From JAVKBW01 sp040222995 (GTDB lineage: Bacteria; Pseudomonadota; Alphaproteobacteria; UBA8366; Aestuariispiraceae): 64,000 nucleotides of DNA. The first letter of the stretch is position 1; every line of letters starts with the position of its first letter. A program made the translations under genes and the position numbers. Location of the stretch: contig JAVKBW010000082.1 in assembly GCA_040222995.1 (NCBI GenBank), forward strand, positions 124,001-188,000, given 5' to 3'. The notes beneath the pieces are model-generated. The model ran no database searches. It was given only the letters and a program-made list of their open reading frames with translations, and was not told the origin of the DNA. Below are positions 16,175-25,698 of this stretch, piece by piece.

Positions 16175-17080
16175 ATGGCAAATGATATTGCACTAACAGC
16201 AGCGCAAAGGCAGTCCCTGCTTTCGCTTCAGAAAACCGACGCACTGAGCAGCCGGACCCAGACAAGATTGTCGACGGGCCGGAAGATCAACCAGGTCGTC
16301 GATGACGCCGTTAACTTTTTCCGGGCCCGCACGCTGACCGACAGGGCGTCGGACTTCGAATTGCGGAAAGACGATATCAACCAGGGTATCAGCGCCGTCA
16401 ATACCGCCCTGCAGGCGATCGAGGCCATCGATTCCCTGCTCAATCAGTTGAAAGGTATTGTCGAAGCGGCCCGGTCGCAGTCGACATCGGAACGAATTTC
16501 GGCGACCACGCAGTTCACCGAGGTCGGTACCCAGATATTCGAACTGATCGAGGATACATCCTATCAGGGTCTTAACCTGCTGGGGTCGACCAACTCGACG
16601 CTCGATATCGCCTTCGGGACGAGAACATCGTCGCGCCTGCAGATCGACGGTTTCGATCTGAACGCCACCGTCGGCAACTCGACGACCGGTATTTTCTCGG
16701 TTGCGGTGTTCTTTACCGCGAACTCGGCGATCTCGCTGACGGCGCTCGGCATTTCGTCTTCGAGTTTCACGTCCTTCGGTCAGGACAACTCGAATGTCGG
16801 CAATGCGACCTCGATCGTTCAGCAGCTCGATGCCGGTATCAACCGGTTGCGCGGGCACGCGCAGACCCTGGGCTCGAACGTCGCCATCCTGCAGACCAGG
16901 CTGAACTTCACGGAAGAATATGTGAACGAACTGGAAACCGGTTCCGACAAGCTGACGCTGGCGGATCTGAACGAGGAAGGCGCGAACCTGGTCGCCCTCC
17001 AGACCCGGCAGCAGTTGGGTATCCAGTCGCTCGCGATTTCCGGCCAGCAGCAACAGGCGATCCTGGCGCTGCTGCAGTAA
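16175..17080 (+). CDS. fliC: Flagellin, second of two tandem copies
   Basis: 301-residue flagellin closely similar to the copy just upstream; the N-terminal 80 and C-terminal 80 residues are near identical, including LAISGQQQQAILALL at the end. The centre (about 150-225) is again short and rich in Ser, Thr, Asn and Phe. Unlike the first copy it has a sigma-54-like promoter, so the two filament subunits may be expressed differently. Start ATG at 16175 with AAGGG 9 nt upstream. Confidence 0.96.
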   Translation: MANDIALTAAQRQSLLSLQKTDALSSRTQTRLSTGRKINQVVDDAVNFFRARTLTDRASDFELRKDDINQGISAVNTALQAIEAIDSLLNQLKGIVEAARSQSTSERISATTQFTEVGTQIFELIEDTSYQGLNLLGSTNSTLDIAFGTRTSSRLQIDGFDLNATVGNSTTGIFSVAVFFTANSAISLTALGISSSSFTSFGQDNSNVGNATSIVQQLDAGINRLRGHAQTLGSNVAILQTRLNFTEEYVNELETGSDKLTLADLNEEGANLVALQTRQQLGIQSLAISGQQQQAILALLQ

Positions 17081-17107
17081 TCGGCACGCGACGCGGTTTT
17101 GTCGATG

Positions 17108-17136
17108 CGGCGGCGGTCCCCTGCAGGGCCGTCGCC
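17108..17136 (+). terminator. Possible weak terminator of the second flagellin gene
   Basis: Imperfect hairpin (GGCGGCGG with CCGTCGCC, one mismatch) without a real T tract. Low confidence. Confidence 0.3.
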
Positions 17137-17315
17137 GTTATCGTAGCAAGACCGTTACGTCGCCGCGTGAAAGCCTCGCCCTGCAGAATTCCTCTCGGAC
17201 ACTCCGGAATCGCTGTATAGGGGGCCTTGGGTCCGGAAGCCGCGCAGTCGCCGGCCGGTCGCAACAGTCAGGTTTATGTCGTCGATGTGTTGGATTGTGA
17301 AGTTGGAAAATCAAG

Positions 17316-19241
17316 GTGAATCAAGAAGCTAACGGGGTCAGCGATCAGTTGGTGGCGGCCCTGGCGTTTATCCGGCAGGAAGACTATTCGGAAGCCGTTT
17401 TCGCGGCCGAACGCGAGCTTGCGGCCAGGCCGGGGTCATCCGATGCGGCGCATGTTCTGGGCCTGGTCGCCATCAGGATGGATGAACTGCTGCGCGCCGA
17501 GGAACTGTTCAGTCTGGCGCACAGGCAGGCGCCGAATGTTCGGGAACATGTCGAAGCCCTGTCCATCGCCAATGCAAAACTCGGGCGCCTGCACGACGCG
17601 CTGTTTTACGGCAAGCTCGCCTCGGTTCTGACGGTCAACGAGGCGCGGTCGTTGCTGCTGCCGGACTGGCTGGGCGATTTTCAGGACGCGTTCGATTCCA
17701 TCGACCAGACAAACTTCATCGAGCTCGGGCTACAACAGTATATGCGCGGTGATTTCGCGACGGCTGTGGAATCCCTGCGCAAGGGTCTGCAGGCGGAACC
17801 GGGCAACGTTGCGGGATGGCGCGGCCTGCGCGACAGCCTGATGCAGGACCGACGGCCCTATGAAGCGCTGCTTGCGGCGCAGAGCATGGCGACGAATGAA
17901 CAGCCGGTCGGCGACGATCTCGTCACGGTCGGCGAAATACTGATCGCAATAGGCCGGTTCGCCGAAGGCGAGGGCTGTTTTGTCGATGCGATCGAGCAGG
18001 ACCCGATGGATCTGGCGCTGCGTTCGCGATTCCTGCGGGCAATTGTCAGCGCGGATCTGGATTCGCCCGGAGAAATCCTGCGCCATGAAGCTCTTTGGGG
18101 TGGGTCGCTGCCGAAGATTCCGGGCGTAACGACCGCCGGACGAACCGACAGGCACCTGACGATCGGTGTGCTGTCCGGGTCGATCCGGGGCGGTTGTCTG
18201 GCCGATATCGTCTGGCCGCTATTCGATTCCGCCGCCTACGAGGATGTCACGATCAATGTTTACAGCAACAACACCCGTGACGACGCCCTGACCCGCCGCC
18301 TGCGGGGCCGGGTCGACGGATGGACGGATATCGGCCCGACCGACGATCTGACCGCCGGTACGATCATCCGGAATGATGGCGTGGATATTCTGATCGATCT
18401 GGATGGACATCAGGCCGGCGGACGGCCGGGGCTTGCCGCCAGACGTCCGGCGCCGACCGTCCTTCGTTGGGCGGGCATTCCGGTCACGGCATCGAGCGAT
18501 ATCGCCCGGCCGCCCTATAACGGCGTGATCGGCGACAAGGTGATTTATCCGTCCGCCGATGACAGATGCGTTCTGGTTGAAGACGGCCCGTTCGCCCTGC
18601 CGCCGGATGCCGCGGTCATGTCGCCGCAGGCATTTCCGAAAGGCGTGCCGTTAAGGGTCGGCCTTTCCGTCGGCCGCTGGCAATTAACGGACTCGGTATT
18701 CGACTTCATGCAAAAGGTCTGCACGGAAAGCAGCATGGTCGAATTCGTCCTCGATTTCGAAGCTTTGGGCGGCATGTCGGCGCTGGACGATATCGATCCG
18801 GTGCTGGAAGAGCGCGGAATATATGACAGGGTGAGCCCGTCGCAGCCCACTGAAAATCAGTCGGAAGGCCTTCACGGATTTCTCAATGCCTGCGATGTGG
18901 TGTTCGATCCCGGCCCGGTACCGGCGCCCGCTCTGTTGTGGGAATGCCTCAGCCGGTCGAAGCCGGTTTTCAGTTCGCCCGGACGGCAGCCGCAAAGCCG
19001 GATAACGGCGTCGGTGATGACCGGACTCGGCCTGTCCGAAACGGTTGCGCAATCGCTCGACGAACTGGCTGAAAGGCTGACCGCCCTTGCGTCCGATGCC
19101 GCAGACGTAAACGCATTGCTGGCCAAAACTCACCAGTCGGTGACAAATAATTGCGAATCCGGACGGGTTGCGGAGAAATCGAAAAATTTCATGGAATCTC
19201 TGGCGGCACTCCAGAAATCGCGACAGAAGATCGAGGCCTGA
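17316..19241 (+). CDS. flmG: FlmG-like flagellin glycosyltransferase: TPR plus GT41 (OGT/SPINDLY-like) domains
   Basis: Probable flagellin glycosyltransferase. Residues about 10-240 are TPR-like helical repeats that would bind flagellin. Residues about 278-600 match the O-GlcNAc-transferase (GT41) catalytic region: VDILIDLDGHQ (357-366), the signature ARRPAPTVLRWAGIPVTASS (375-394), and the C-terminal DVVFDPGPVPAPALLWECLSRSKPV block with SRITASVMTGLGL. The nucleotide-binding loop around 449-465 (GLSVGRWQLTDS) lacks the Lys that binds UDP in OGT, so the donor may not be UDP-GlcNAc. Caulobacter FlmG has the same architecture and modifies flagellin with a nonulosonate. Start is a GTG at 17316 with a poor ribosome-binding site, so the exact N-terminus is uncertain. 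Confidence 0.82.
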   Translation: MNQEANGVSDQLVAALAFIRQEDYSEAVFAAERELAARPGSSDAAHVLGLVAIRMDELLRAEELFSLAHRQAPNVREHVEALSIANAKLGRLHDALFYGKLASVLTVNEARSLLLPDWLGDFQDAFDSIDQTNFIELGLQQYMRGDFATAVESLRKGLQAEPGNVAGWRGLRDSLMQDRRPYEALLAAQSMATNEQPVGDDLVTVGEILIAIGRFAEGEGCFVDAIEQDPMDLALRSRFLRAIVSADLDSPGEILRHEALWGGSLPKIPGVTTAGRTDRHLTIGVLSGSIRGGCLADIVWPLFDSAAYEDVTINVYSNNTRDDALTRRLRGRVDGWTDIGPTDDLTAGTIIRNDGVDILIDLDGHQAGGRPGLAARRPAPTVLRWAGIPVTASSDIARPPYNGVIGDKVIYPSADDRCVLVEDGPFALPPDAAVMSPQAFPKGVPLRVGLSVGRWQLTDSVFDFMQKVCTESSMVEFVLDFEALGGMSALDDIDPVLEERGIYDRVSPSQPTENQSEGLHGFLNACDVVFDPGPVPAPALLWECLSRSKPVFSSPGRQPQSRITASVMTGLGLSETVAQSLDELAERLTALASDAADVNALLAKTHQSVTNNCESGRVAEKSKNFMESLAALQKSRQKIEA

Positions 19242-19243
19242 CC

Positions 19244-21202
19244 ATGTCGAGCGAACGGTATGAAAAAAACATGGAGGCGATGCGGCGGTTTCAGCCGCAC
19301 ATGGCGCAGCGTATCGAGAATATGGTTGCGCCGTATTCGCGAAAGGTCGGGCGCGCCGCCGCCGACGATCTTAATATCGATCTCGGCCATACCCGCTTCT
19401 ACAAGCCGGACGCCGTCACCTATACTGCCGATCAGGTAAAGGCGTTTGTCGACAAGCCTGAGCAGCGGATAAGTCTCGGTTGGCCGAACCAGCCCGGCGA
19501 CCGAAAATTCCTCTGGAAGAAGGTCATGGGCGAATCGCTGGACCGGCTCGAAGCGAAAGGATACGGACAGCAGACACAATCGATGGACCCGGACGGCGGA
19601 TATCTCGTGGTGCTTGGTCTGGGCATGGGGTTGCATCTGGAACCGCTGATCGACCGGCTTGATGTCCGGTCGGTGATCATTGTCGAGCAGTATGACGAGT
19701 TTCTGCTGCACACGATGCAGGAAGCGGATATTGCAAAGGTTCTGACCGAAATCGACCGGCGCAAGGGGTCGGTGCAGTTTCTGTTCAGCGACGTACCGGT
19801 CAATATCGCCAACTATCTGTTTTATCTTATGCGTCATGACGCTTTCGGGCTGATCGACGGGTCGTATATCTACAGCCATTACGATTCTTTCGTTATGCGG
19901 GAAACCAAACGGCTGTTCGTTGAACGGCTGCCGGTTCTGATGGGCTCTCCGGGCTTCTTCGAGGACGAGCTGGTGATGATGACCAATTGCGTGGAAAACA
20001 TGGCGCAGTCATCCGATCTGCTGTTCGCCGACAAGCTGCGTTATGCGAAACAGACGCCGATTCTGATTTGCGGATCCGGCCCGTCCATCGACAGTTCGGT
20101 CGATCTCATCCGCAAACACAAGGAAACCTGCTTCGTGATGAGTTGCGGCACCGGCCTTGGCGCGTTGCTGGGGCACGGCATTGTGCCTGACTTTCACGTC
20201 GAGGTGGAGAACACGCCGGGGCCTGCGGAAATACTGTCGCGGCTCTCTGAAAAGCATGACCTGTCGGACATTGTGCTGATCGCAACGAACACGGTTCATC
20301 CCGACCTGGCCCGGCATTTCGGCAAACGAATCTTCTATTTCCGCGACTCGGTATCGTCGTCGAAAATCTTCTCCGGTAAGTACGGGCAGATTTATTATGC
20401 CGCGCCGACGGTCGCGAATGCGGCTTCCCGTATTGCGCTCGGATTCGGGTTTCGTAACGTATTCCTGCTGGGTGTCGATCTCGGCGCGCGCGATGCAGCG
20501 CGGCATCATTCGTCGAAATCCGTCTATGTCGATGACGAGGATTTCCTGAAGACCCATCCGGACCATCTGGCCGCGACGAAGTATACGATCGACGCGCCGG
20601 GTAATCTGGGCGGCCGGGTAAAGACCAACCACAGTTTCCTGTATGCGGGCATCCATTTTTCCGCGATGATCGGTCAGTACAAGGGGGCGATGGTATTTAA
20701 CTGCAGCGACGGAATCCGCATTACGGGAACCATCCCGAAACTGATTGAGGCCGCGCAGATCGACCCGCCGGAAAACAGCAAGCAGCGGGAATGGGAAACG
20801 ATCTGGCAGGAACTGGATAAGGTGCCACCACAGGAAATCATCTCGCAGGACCGGCTGACCGACCTGACCGATGCGCTGACCATTTTCTATCTGTCGATCC
20901 GCAGCGTGCTGGTTAGCGTGGATTCCGCGAATGTCGATCTGCGACACCTGTTCGACGAATTCAAGGACCTGCTGGACGATCCGCTTGCAACCGAAGCCGA
21001 CAAGGCGGTGCAGCAAATTCATTCAGGCACACTGATGAACTGCTACAACTTCCTCTATCAGACCTACCGGCGGCTTCCCCGGGATGCGCGGGAGGATTTC
21101 TTCAACGATTTCCGCGAAATCGTGCTGGAAGCCATCGACCGGATGGAGGAACGCACAACGGAACTGACGGAGACGTTTCTGCGCCGGGTCGAAGCGGCCT
21201 GA
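19244..21202 (+). CDS. maf: Maf-family motility-associated glycosyltransferase
   Basis: Maf proteins transfer nonulosonic acids to flagellin Ser/Thr in Campylobacter, Aeromonas and Magnetospirillum. The 652 residues show an N-terminal Rossmann-like part (GLGMGLHL, 125-132), the central DUF115/MAF_flag10 domain with LICGSGPSID (274-283) and DFHVEVENTPG, and a helical C-terminus. The frame is open further upstream, but the ATG at 19244 sits 2 bp after the FlmG-like stop with GAGG 7 nt before it. Having a FlmG-like and a Maf protein back to back is unusual. Confidence 0.92.
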   Translation: MSSERYEKNMEAMRRFQPHMAQRIENMVAPYSRKVGRAAADDLNIDLGHTRFYKPDAVTYTADQVKAFVDKPEQRISLGWPNQPGDRKFLWKKVMGESLDRLEAKGYGQQTQSMDPDGGYLVVLGLGMGLHLEPLIDRLDVRSVIIVEQYDEFLLHTMQEADIAKVLTEIDRRKGSVQFLFSDVPVNIANYLFYLMRHDAFGLIDGSYIYSHYDSFVMRETKRLFVERLPVLMGSPGFFEDELVMMTNCVENMAQSSDLLFADKLRYAKQTPILICGSGPSIDSSVDLIRKHKETCFVMSCGTGLGALLGHGIVPDFHVEVENTPGPAEILSRLSEKHDLSDIVLIATNTVHPDLARHFGKRIFYFRDSVSSSKIFSGKYGQIYYAAPTVANAASRIALGFGFRNVFLLGVDLGARDAARHHSSKSVYVDDEDFLKTHPDHLAATKYTIDAPGNLGGRVKTNHSFLYAGIHFSAMIGQYKGAMVFNCSDGIRITGTIPKLIEAAQIDPPENSKQREWETIWQELDKVPPQEIISQDRLTDLTDALTIFYLSIRSVLVSVDSANVDLRHLFDEFKDLLDDPLATEADKAVQQIHSGTLMNCYNFLYQTYRRLPRDAREDFFNDFREIVLEAIDRMEERTTELTETFLRRVEAA

Positions 21203-21209
21203 GTCTGAA

Positions 21210-23036
21210 ATGTGCGGTATAGCCGGCGCCTTTTCACCGAAGCCCTTCAGCCCCGAACGGGTTGACGGCGTGCTGGCGCGGATGCAGGCGCGCGGCCCCG
21301 ACGGTGAAGGCGTCTTTTCCGCAAGCTGTGCCGGACGACACCTGACCCTGTTTCATACCAGGCTTTCCATTGTCGATCCTGTGCCGGCATCGGACCAGCC
21401 GATGACGCGCAGCGATCTGACGCTGGTTTTCAATGGAGAGATATACAATCACACCGAACTGCGGCGGGAACTTGAAAGTCTTGGCCGCCGGTTTCGCACC
21501 GCTAGCGACACGGAAGTCGTGCTCGCCGCCTATGAGGAATGGAGCACGGATGCGTTCCGCCGGTTTGAAGGCATGTGGGCGCTGGCATTGTTCGATGCGG
21601 CGCAGCAGTGTTTCGTGCTTAGCCGCGACCGGTTCGGCGAAAAACCGCTTTATCTCTGGAAAACGAAGGACGCGTTTTTCTTTGCGTCCGAAATCAAGGC
21701 GCTGTCGGCGATGGCCGGCGCCCGTCCGGCTGTCAACGACCGGCAGATCCGGCGCTATCTCGTCAACGGATATAAAAGCCTGTATCCGTCCGGCGAGACG
21801 TTCTATCGCGACATCGAAGAGTTCCCGCGGTCGAGTTTTTGCGTCTTCGGCAATGGCGATGAGAAACCGCGCAGCTTCTGGTCGGTCGGGTACAACCCGC
21901 AACCGATGTCGCTGGCGGAAGCCGTCGATACGACACAGACGCTTGTTACGGAATCTATCGACTATCGCCTGCGGGCCGATGTGCCGGTGGCGATCCGCCT
22001 AAGCGGCGGCATCGATTCCAATGTCCTGACCGGAACGGCGCTGAAGCGCCTCGGGCGAGATGTCGAAACCTTTTCCATTGTCGATGACGATCCGCGCTAT
22101 GATGAAACCCGTCACATAGATAAAGCCATCGGCTATTTCGGCGGTCGGCACCACCGTATTGGCATTCCCAAAACAGGGTTCTGGGAAAGAATGGACAAGC
22201 TGGTCCGGTATTTCGATGGGCCGATGATGACGATTTCATACTATCTGCATGCCCTGGTGTCGGAAGCGATCCACGAGGCGGGCATCAAGGTGTCGCTGGG
22301 CGGCACCGGGGCAGACGAGATTTTCAGCGGTTACTACGATCACTACCTGTTCTGGCTGGCGGAAATGAAGGACCGGGAAGACCATGCCAATCTGGTGCGG
22401 CAGTGGCGTGGCAGCTACGGGCAGTTCGTTCGCAACCCGCATCTTCAGGATCCGGACGCCTTCGTCAAAAATCCCTCGGCAAGGGACCATATCTTTCTGG
22501 GCGCGGACAGGTTTTCCGCCTTTCTGACGGACGGTTTCGCGGAAGCGCATCGGGAAACGCGGTATTGCGAAGATGGTTTGCGGAACCGGATGCTGAATGA
22601 GCTGTTCGGCGAAACCGTGCCGGTGATGCTGCATGAGGACGATCTGGCGGCAATGGCGTATTCAGTTGAAAACAGGGCAGCCTTTCTGGACAGCCGGCTT
22701 GTCGAATTTCTGTTTACTGTGCCGACGGAACATCTGATCCATGACGGGTTGCCGAAATATCTGCTGCGCGCGACTGGCAGGGGAATCGTTGACAAGAATG
22801 TCCTTGCCAATCCGCGCAAGCAGGGCATTAACGCGCCGGTGACGAATTTTCTCGACTTTAACGATTCCGATACAAGGGACAGGCTATTGTCCGACAGTCC
22901 GCTGTTCGATTACGTTCGGCGGGATAAGGTGGCGGCGTTGATCGATACGCCGCCGGAGCTGAACAGCGAAAGCAAGTTCCTGTTTTCCCTGATCAGCCTG
23001 AAATTATGGCTGGAAGCGATGGAAGACCCGGTATGA
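21210..23036 (+). CDS. asnB: Asparagine-synthetase (glutamine-hydrolysing)-like protein
   Basis: Two-domain amidotransferase. Cys2 follows the start Met and is the glutaminase nucleophile; the Ntn domain spans about 2-210. The synthase domain has the PP-loop SGGIDS (265-270) and the usual helical C-terminus. 608 residues is normal. In surface-sugar clusters such proteins amidate sugar or uronate substrates rather than make free asparagine. It follows maf by 7 bp and overlaps the next gene by 4 bp (ATGA), so a sugar-modifying role is inferred; true asparagine synthesis cannot be excluded. Confidence 0.88.
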   Translation: MCGIAGAFSPKPFSPERVDGVLARMQARGPDGEGVFSASCAGRHLTLFHTRLSIVDPVPASDQPMTRSDLTLVFNGEIYNHTELRRELESLGRRFRTASDTEVVLAAYEEWSTDAFRRFEGMWALALFDAAQQCFVLSRDRFGEKPLYLWKTKDAFFFASEIKALSAMAGARPAVNDRQIRRYLVNGYKSLYPSGETFYRDIEEFPRSSFCVFGNGDEKPRSFWSVGYNPQPMSLAEAVDTTQTLVTESIDYRLRADVPVAIRLSGGIDSNVLTGTALKRLGRDVETFSIVDDDPRYDETRHIDKAIGYFGGRHHRIGIPKTGFWERMDKLVRYFDGPMMTISYYLHALVSEAIHEAGIKVSLGGTGADEIFSGYYDHYLFWLAEMKDREDHANLVRQWRGSYGQFVRNPHLQDPDAFVKNPSARDHIFLGADRFSAFLTDGFAEAHRETRYCEDGLRNRMLNELFGETVPVMLHEDDLAAMAYSVENRAAFLDSRLVEFLFTVPTEHLIHDGLPKYLLRATGRGIVDKNVLANPRKQGINAPVTNFLDFNDSDTRDRLLSDSPLFDYVRRDKVAALIDTPPELNSESKFLFSLISLKLWLEAMEDPV

Positions 23037-24172
23037 CGATGATCTACTGCCAGCGCTGTATCCTGCCCGATAGCCGGCCCGGAATAACCATCGACGAGGC
23101 GGGCATCTGTTCGGCCTGCCGTGGCCATGACCTGAAAGAGACGGGTATAAACTGGGCAGCGCGGGAGCGGGATTTCGCGAATATTGCCGAGGCCGCGAAG
23201 GCGCGGTCGTCCGGGTACGATTGCATCGTGCCTGTCAGCGGCGGCAAGGATAGCTGGTACCAGATCATCAGGGCGCAGGAATACGGAATGACGGTTCTGG
23301 CGGTGACCTGGCGTACGCCCGCCCGGACCGAAATCGGCCAGCGAAATCTTGACGAGATGATTCGCTGCCTCGGGGTCGATCATATCGACTACACGATCAA
23401 CCCGGATGTCGAGCGCCGGTTCATGCTGGCGGCGTTCGAGGACGCCGGCGCGACCGGCCTGCCCATGCACATGGCGCTGTTCGCGATACCGATCCGGCTG
23501 GCGGTGCAGATGCGTATCCCGCTAATCGTCTGGGGCGAAAACGCGCAACTGGAATACGGCGGCACGGTGCAGGAGCAACTGGCGACGCGCCTGGACGCGG
23601 ATTGGCTGGCGAAACACGGTTGCCTGCAATCGACTAATGCGGGCGACTGGGTCGGCAGGCAGGGGCTGACGGAAACCGATCTGGCGGCGTACCGCCTGCC
23701 GGACGATCCGGACTTTTCCGTCGATTCGATTTTCCTGGGCTCATTTTTCAAATGGTCCAGTTTCGAGAACACGAAAATCGCCGAGGCGCATGGATTCCGT
23801 TACGACAGGGGTGATCTTCGTACCGGCACCTGGGATTTTGCCGACATCGACTGTCGGTTTATCTCTCTGCACCACTTTCTGAAATGGTACAAATTCGGTA
23901 TGACCCGCACGTTCGACAATTTATCTGTGCAGGTCAGGGACGGGCAGATGACGCGGTCCGAAGCAGTCGGGGCGTTGCGAAATCAGGGGTTGCAGGTTCC
24001 GCAGAATGATATTGACGCGTTCTGCCGGTTCGTCGACAAGCCGGTCGACTGGTTCTGGCAGACTTGCGAAAAGTTCCGAAACACGGATATTTGGGTGCGG
24101 GACGGAAACGTATGGAAAATACCGGGTTACCTGGTAAAGGATTGGGTATGGGAGACGGAAAAAGCGCGCTGA
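23033..24172 (+). CDS. N-acetyl-sugar amidotransferase (PseA/WbpG-like)
   Basis: PP-loop ATPase that in PseA/WbpG/LpsI systems turns an acetamido group of a sugar into acetamidino, drawing ammonia from a glutaminase partner. The 379 residues begin with two CxxC pairs (Cys6/Cys9, Cys26/Cys29), probably zinc-binding, and carry the PP-loop SGGKDS (69-74) and VWGENAQLEYGG. Start at the ATG at 23033, overlapping the asnB-like stop; a second ATG is at 23039. The usual HisH/HisF-like glutaminase partner is absent, so the adjacent AsnB-like protein might supply ammonia (inference). Confidence 0.85.
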   Translation: MTMIYCQRCILPDSRPGITIDEAGICSACRGHDLKETGINWAARERDFANIAEAAKARSSGYDCIVPVSGGKDSWYQIIRAQEYGMTVLAVTWRTPARTEIGQRNLDEMIRCLGVDHIDYTINPDVERRFMLAAFEDAGATGLPMHMALFAIPIRLAVQMRIPLIVWGENAQLEYGGTVQEQLATRLDADWLAKHGCLQSTNAGDWVGRQGLTETDLAAYRLPDDPDFSVDSIFLGSFFKWSSFENTKIAEAHGFRYDRGDLRTGTWDFADIDCRFISLHHFLKWYKFGMTRTFDNLSVQVRDGQMTRSEAVGALRNQGLQVPQNDIDAFCRFVDKPVDWFWQTCEKFRNTDIWVRDGNVWKIPGYLVKDWVWETEKAR

Positions 24173-24879
24173 AGGTCGCAATCCTCACGACGGAAACGCT
24201 GCATCACGCGCATTTCGTGCGCGCGGTGGCTGAGGTCTACCCGCAGACGCGGGTGTATGAGGAAAAGCGACCGATTTCAGCCCGGTTCGAAACGGCGCAT
24301 CCTTTCGAGGACGATCGCGCCGAACATGAACGCAATACCTGGTTCGACGGCAAGGAGCGGACTCTCGATGAATTCGCGCCGGTCGAAACCTATACCGATA
24401 TCAACGACCCGGTCTGTATCCAGCATCTGACCGAGTTCGAACCGGACGCCATTATCGTGTTCGGCACCGGCAAGATCGGCGAAGATCTGATCAATATCCG
24501 GCCGGACCGGATCGTCAATCTGCACGGCGCGAACCCCGAACACTATGTCGGTATCGATACCCATCTCTGGGCGATCTATCACCGCGATTTCGAAGGGCTG
24601 GTGACGACTTTGCACCGGGTGGAATCGATTATGGATCGCGGCGGCGTGGTGCTGAGCGCGGATATTCCGATCAGGCCCGGCATGAAAATGTATGAGCTGC
24701 GGCAGGCGAATACCGAGGTCTGTATTCATCTTACACTGTCGGCGCTCGATCTGCTGGAAAAGTTCGATCAGTTCATTTCGCGGCCGCAAACCATGAAGGG
24801 CAGGCGGTATTCGTTCATGCCGGCGGTGTTGAAAGACGATTGCCAGCGGTATTTCGAAACCTATACCGCCTCTCTGTAG
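24148..24879 (+). CDS. Formyltransferase-family protein 2
   Basis: Second PurN/Fmt-type formyltransferase of the window, likely N-formylating a sugar amine. Catalytic residues visible: Asn124 and His126 in IVNLHGANP and Asp163 in IMDRGGVVL. 243 residues. Start chosen at the ATG at 24148 (AAAGG 7 nt upstream); it overlaps the amidotransferase by 25 bp. It differs strongly from the copy at 12407, so the two probably act on different substrates or have different origins. Confidence 0.82.
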   Translation: MGDGKSALKVAILTTETLHHAHFVRAVAEVYPQTRVYEEKRPISARFETAHPFEDDRAEHERNTWFDGKERTLDEFAPVETYTDINDPVCIQHLTEFEPDAIIVFGTGKIGEDLINIRPDRIVNLHGANPEHYVGIDTHLWAIYHRDFEGLVTTLHRVESIMDRGGVVLSADIPIRPGMKMYELRQANTEVCIHLTLSALDLLEKFDQFISRPQTMKGRRYSFMPAVLKDDCQRYFETYTASL

Positions 24880-25698
24880 ATGATGACCGGCGAAGAGCTG
24901 CCAGAAAACTGCGTATTCTGCGGCTCGACTGACTGGAAGCGGCAAGCATCGTTCAATGCGCCGCCGGAAGGCGAAACGGATTTCGGTCTTGCCGACTATC
25001 ATCGCAGTCTGTGGCAATGCGACCGCTGCGGCCATGTGGTCAATCAGCACCGGATGACTCTCGACGACCTCTATACATCCGCCTACTGGGACAAAACCTA
25101 TGGCGGCGACCGCATGGCGGCGACCTATGACCGGATCATGGCGTTGCCGGAGGACCGGTCCGATAATCGCGCCCGGGTGAAACGGATTTGCGGCTATTGC
25201 GATGAGTCGGGACGGCCGTATCGGCGCAGTGTGCTTGATGTCGGGTCCGGCCTTGCGGTATTTCCGGCCGTGATGCGGATGGCGGGCTGGCAGGCGACGG
25301 CGCTGGACCCCGACGCGCGCGGTGCGGCGCATGCGGAGGAGAAAGCGGGGGTCGACGCCATCGCTGGCGATTTCATGACGGTACAACTCGACCGAACCTA
25401 CGGTCTCGTCAGTTACAACAAGGTGCTGGAACATGTGCGCGACCCGGTCGGTCTTCTGGCGCGGGCGAAGCCGGCACTGGATGCGGACGGGCTGGTGTAT
25501 GTGGAACTGCCGGACGGCGAGGCGGCGCTACAGGACAGTCCGGGCCGGGAGGAGTTCTTCGTCGAACACTACGACGCCTATTCCATGGCTTCCATCGTGT
25601 TGCTGGCGAAACTTGCCGGATTCCGGTGCGATCTGGCCGAACGCGTACGCGAACCGAGCGGCAAGTACACCCTGCGCGCGTTTCTGACCGTCGACTGA
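24880..25698 (+). CDS. Zinc-ribbon class I SAM methyltransferase
   Basis: Begins directly after the previous stop (TAG then ATG). N-terminal zinc-binding part with Cys11/Cys14 and Cys47/Cys50, then a Rossmann methyltransferase with motif I VLDVGSGLAVFP (118-129), an acidic residue at ALDPD, and a motif IV-like VSYNKVLEHVRDP. This two-part layout is common among sugar C- or N-methyltransferases of surface polysaccharide clusters. Substrate unknown. 272 residues. Confidence 0.8.
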   Translation: MMTGEELPENCVFCGSTDWKRQASFNAPPEGETDFGLADYHRSLWQCDRCGHVVNQHRMTLDDLYTSAYWDKTYGGDRMAATYDRIMALPEDRSDNRARVKRICGYCDESGRPYRRSVLDVGSGLAVFPAVMRMAGWQATALDPDARGAAHAEEKAGVDAIAGDFMTVQLDRTYGLVSYNKVLEHVRDPVGLLARAKPALDADGLVYVELPDGEAALQDSPGREEFFVEHYDAYSMASIVLLAKLAGFRCDLAERVREPSGKYTLRAFLTVD

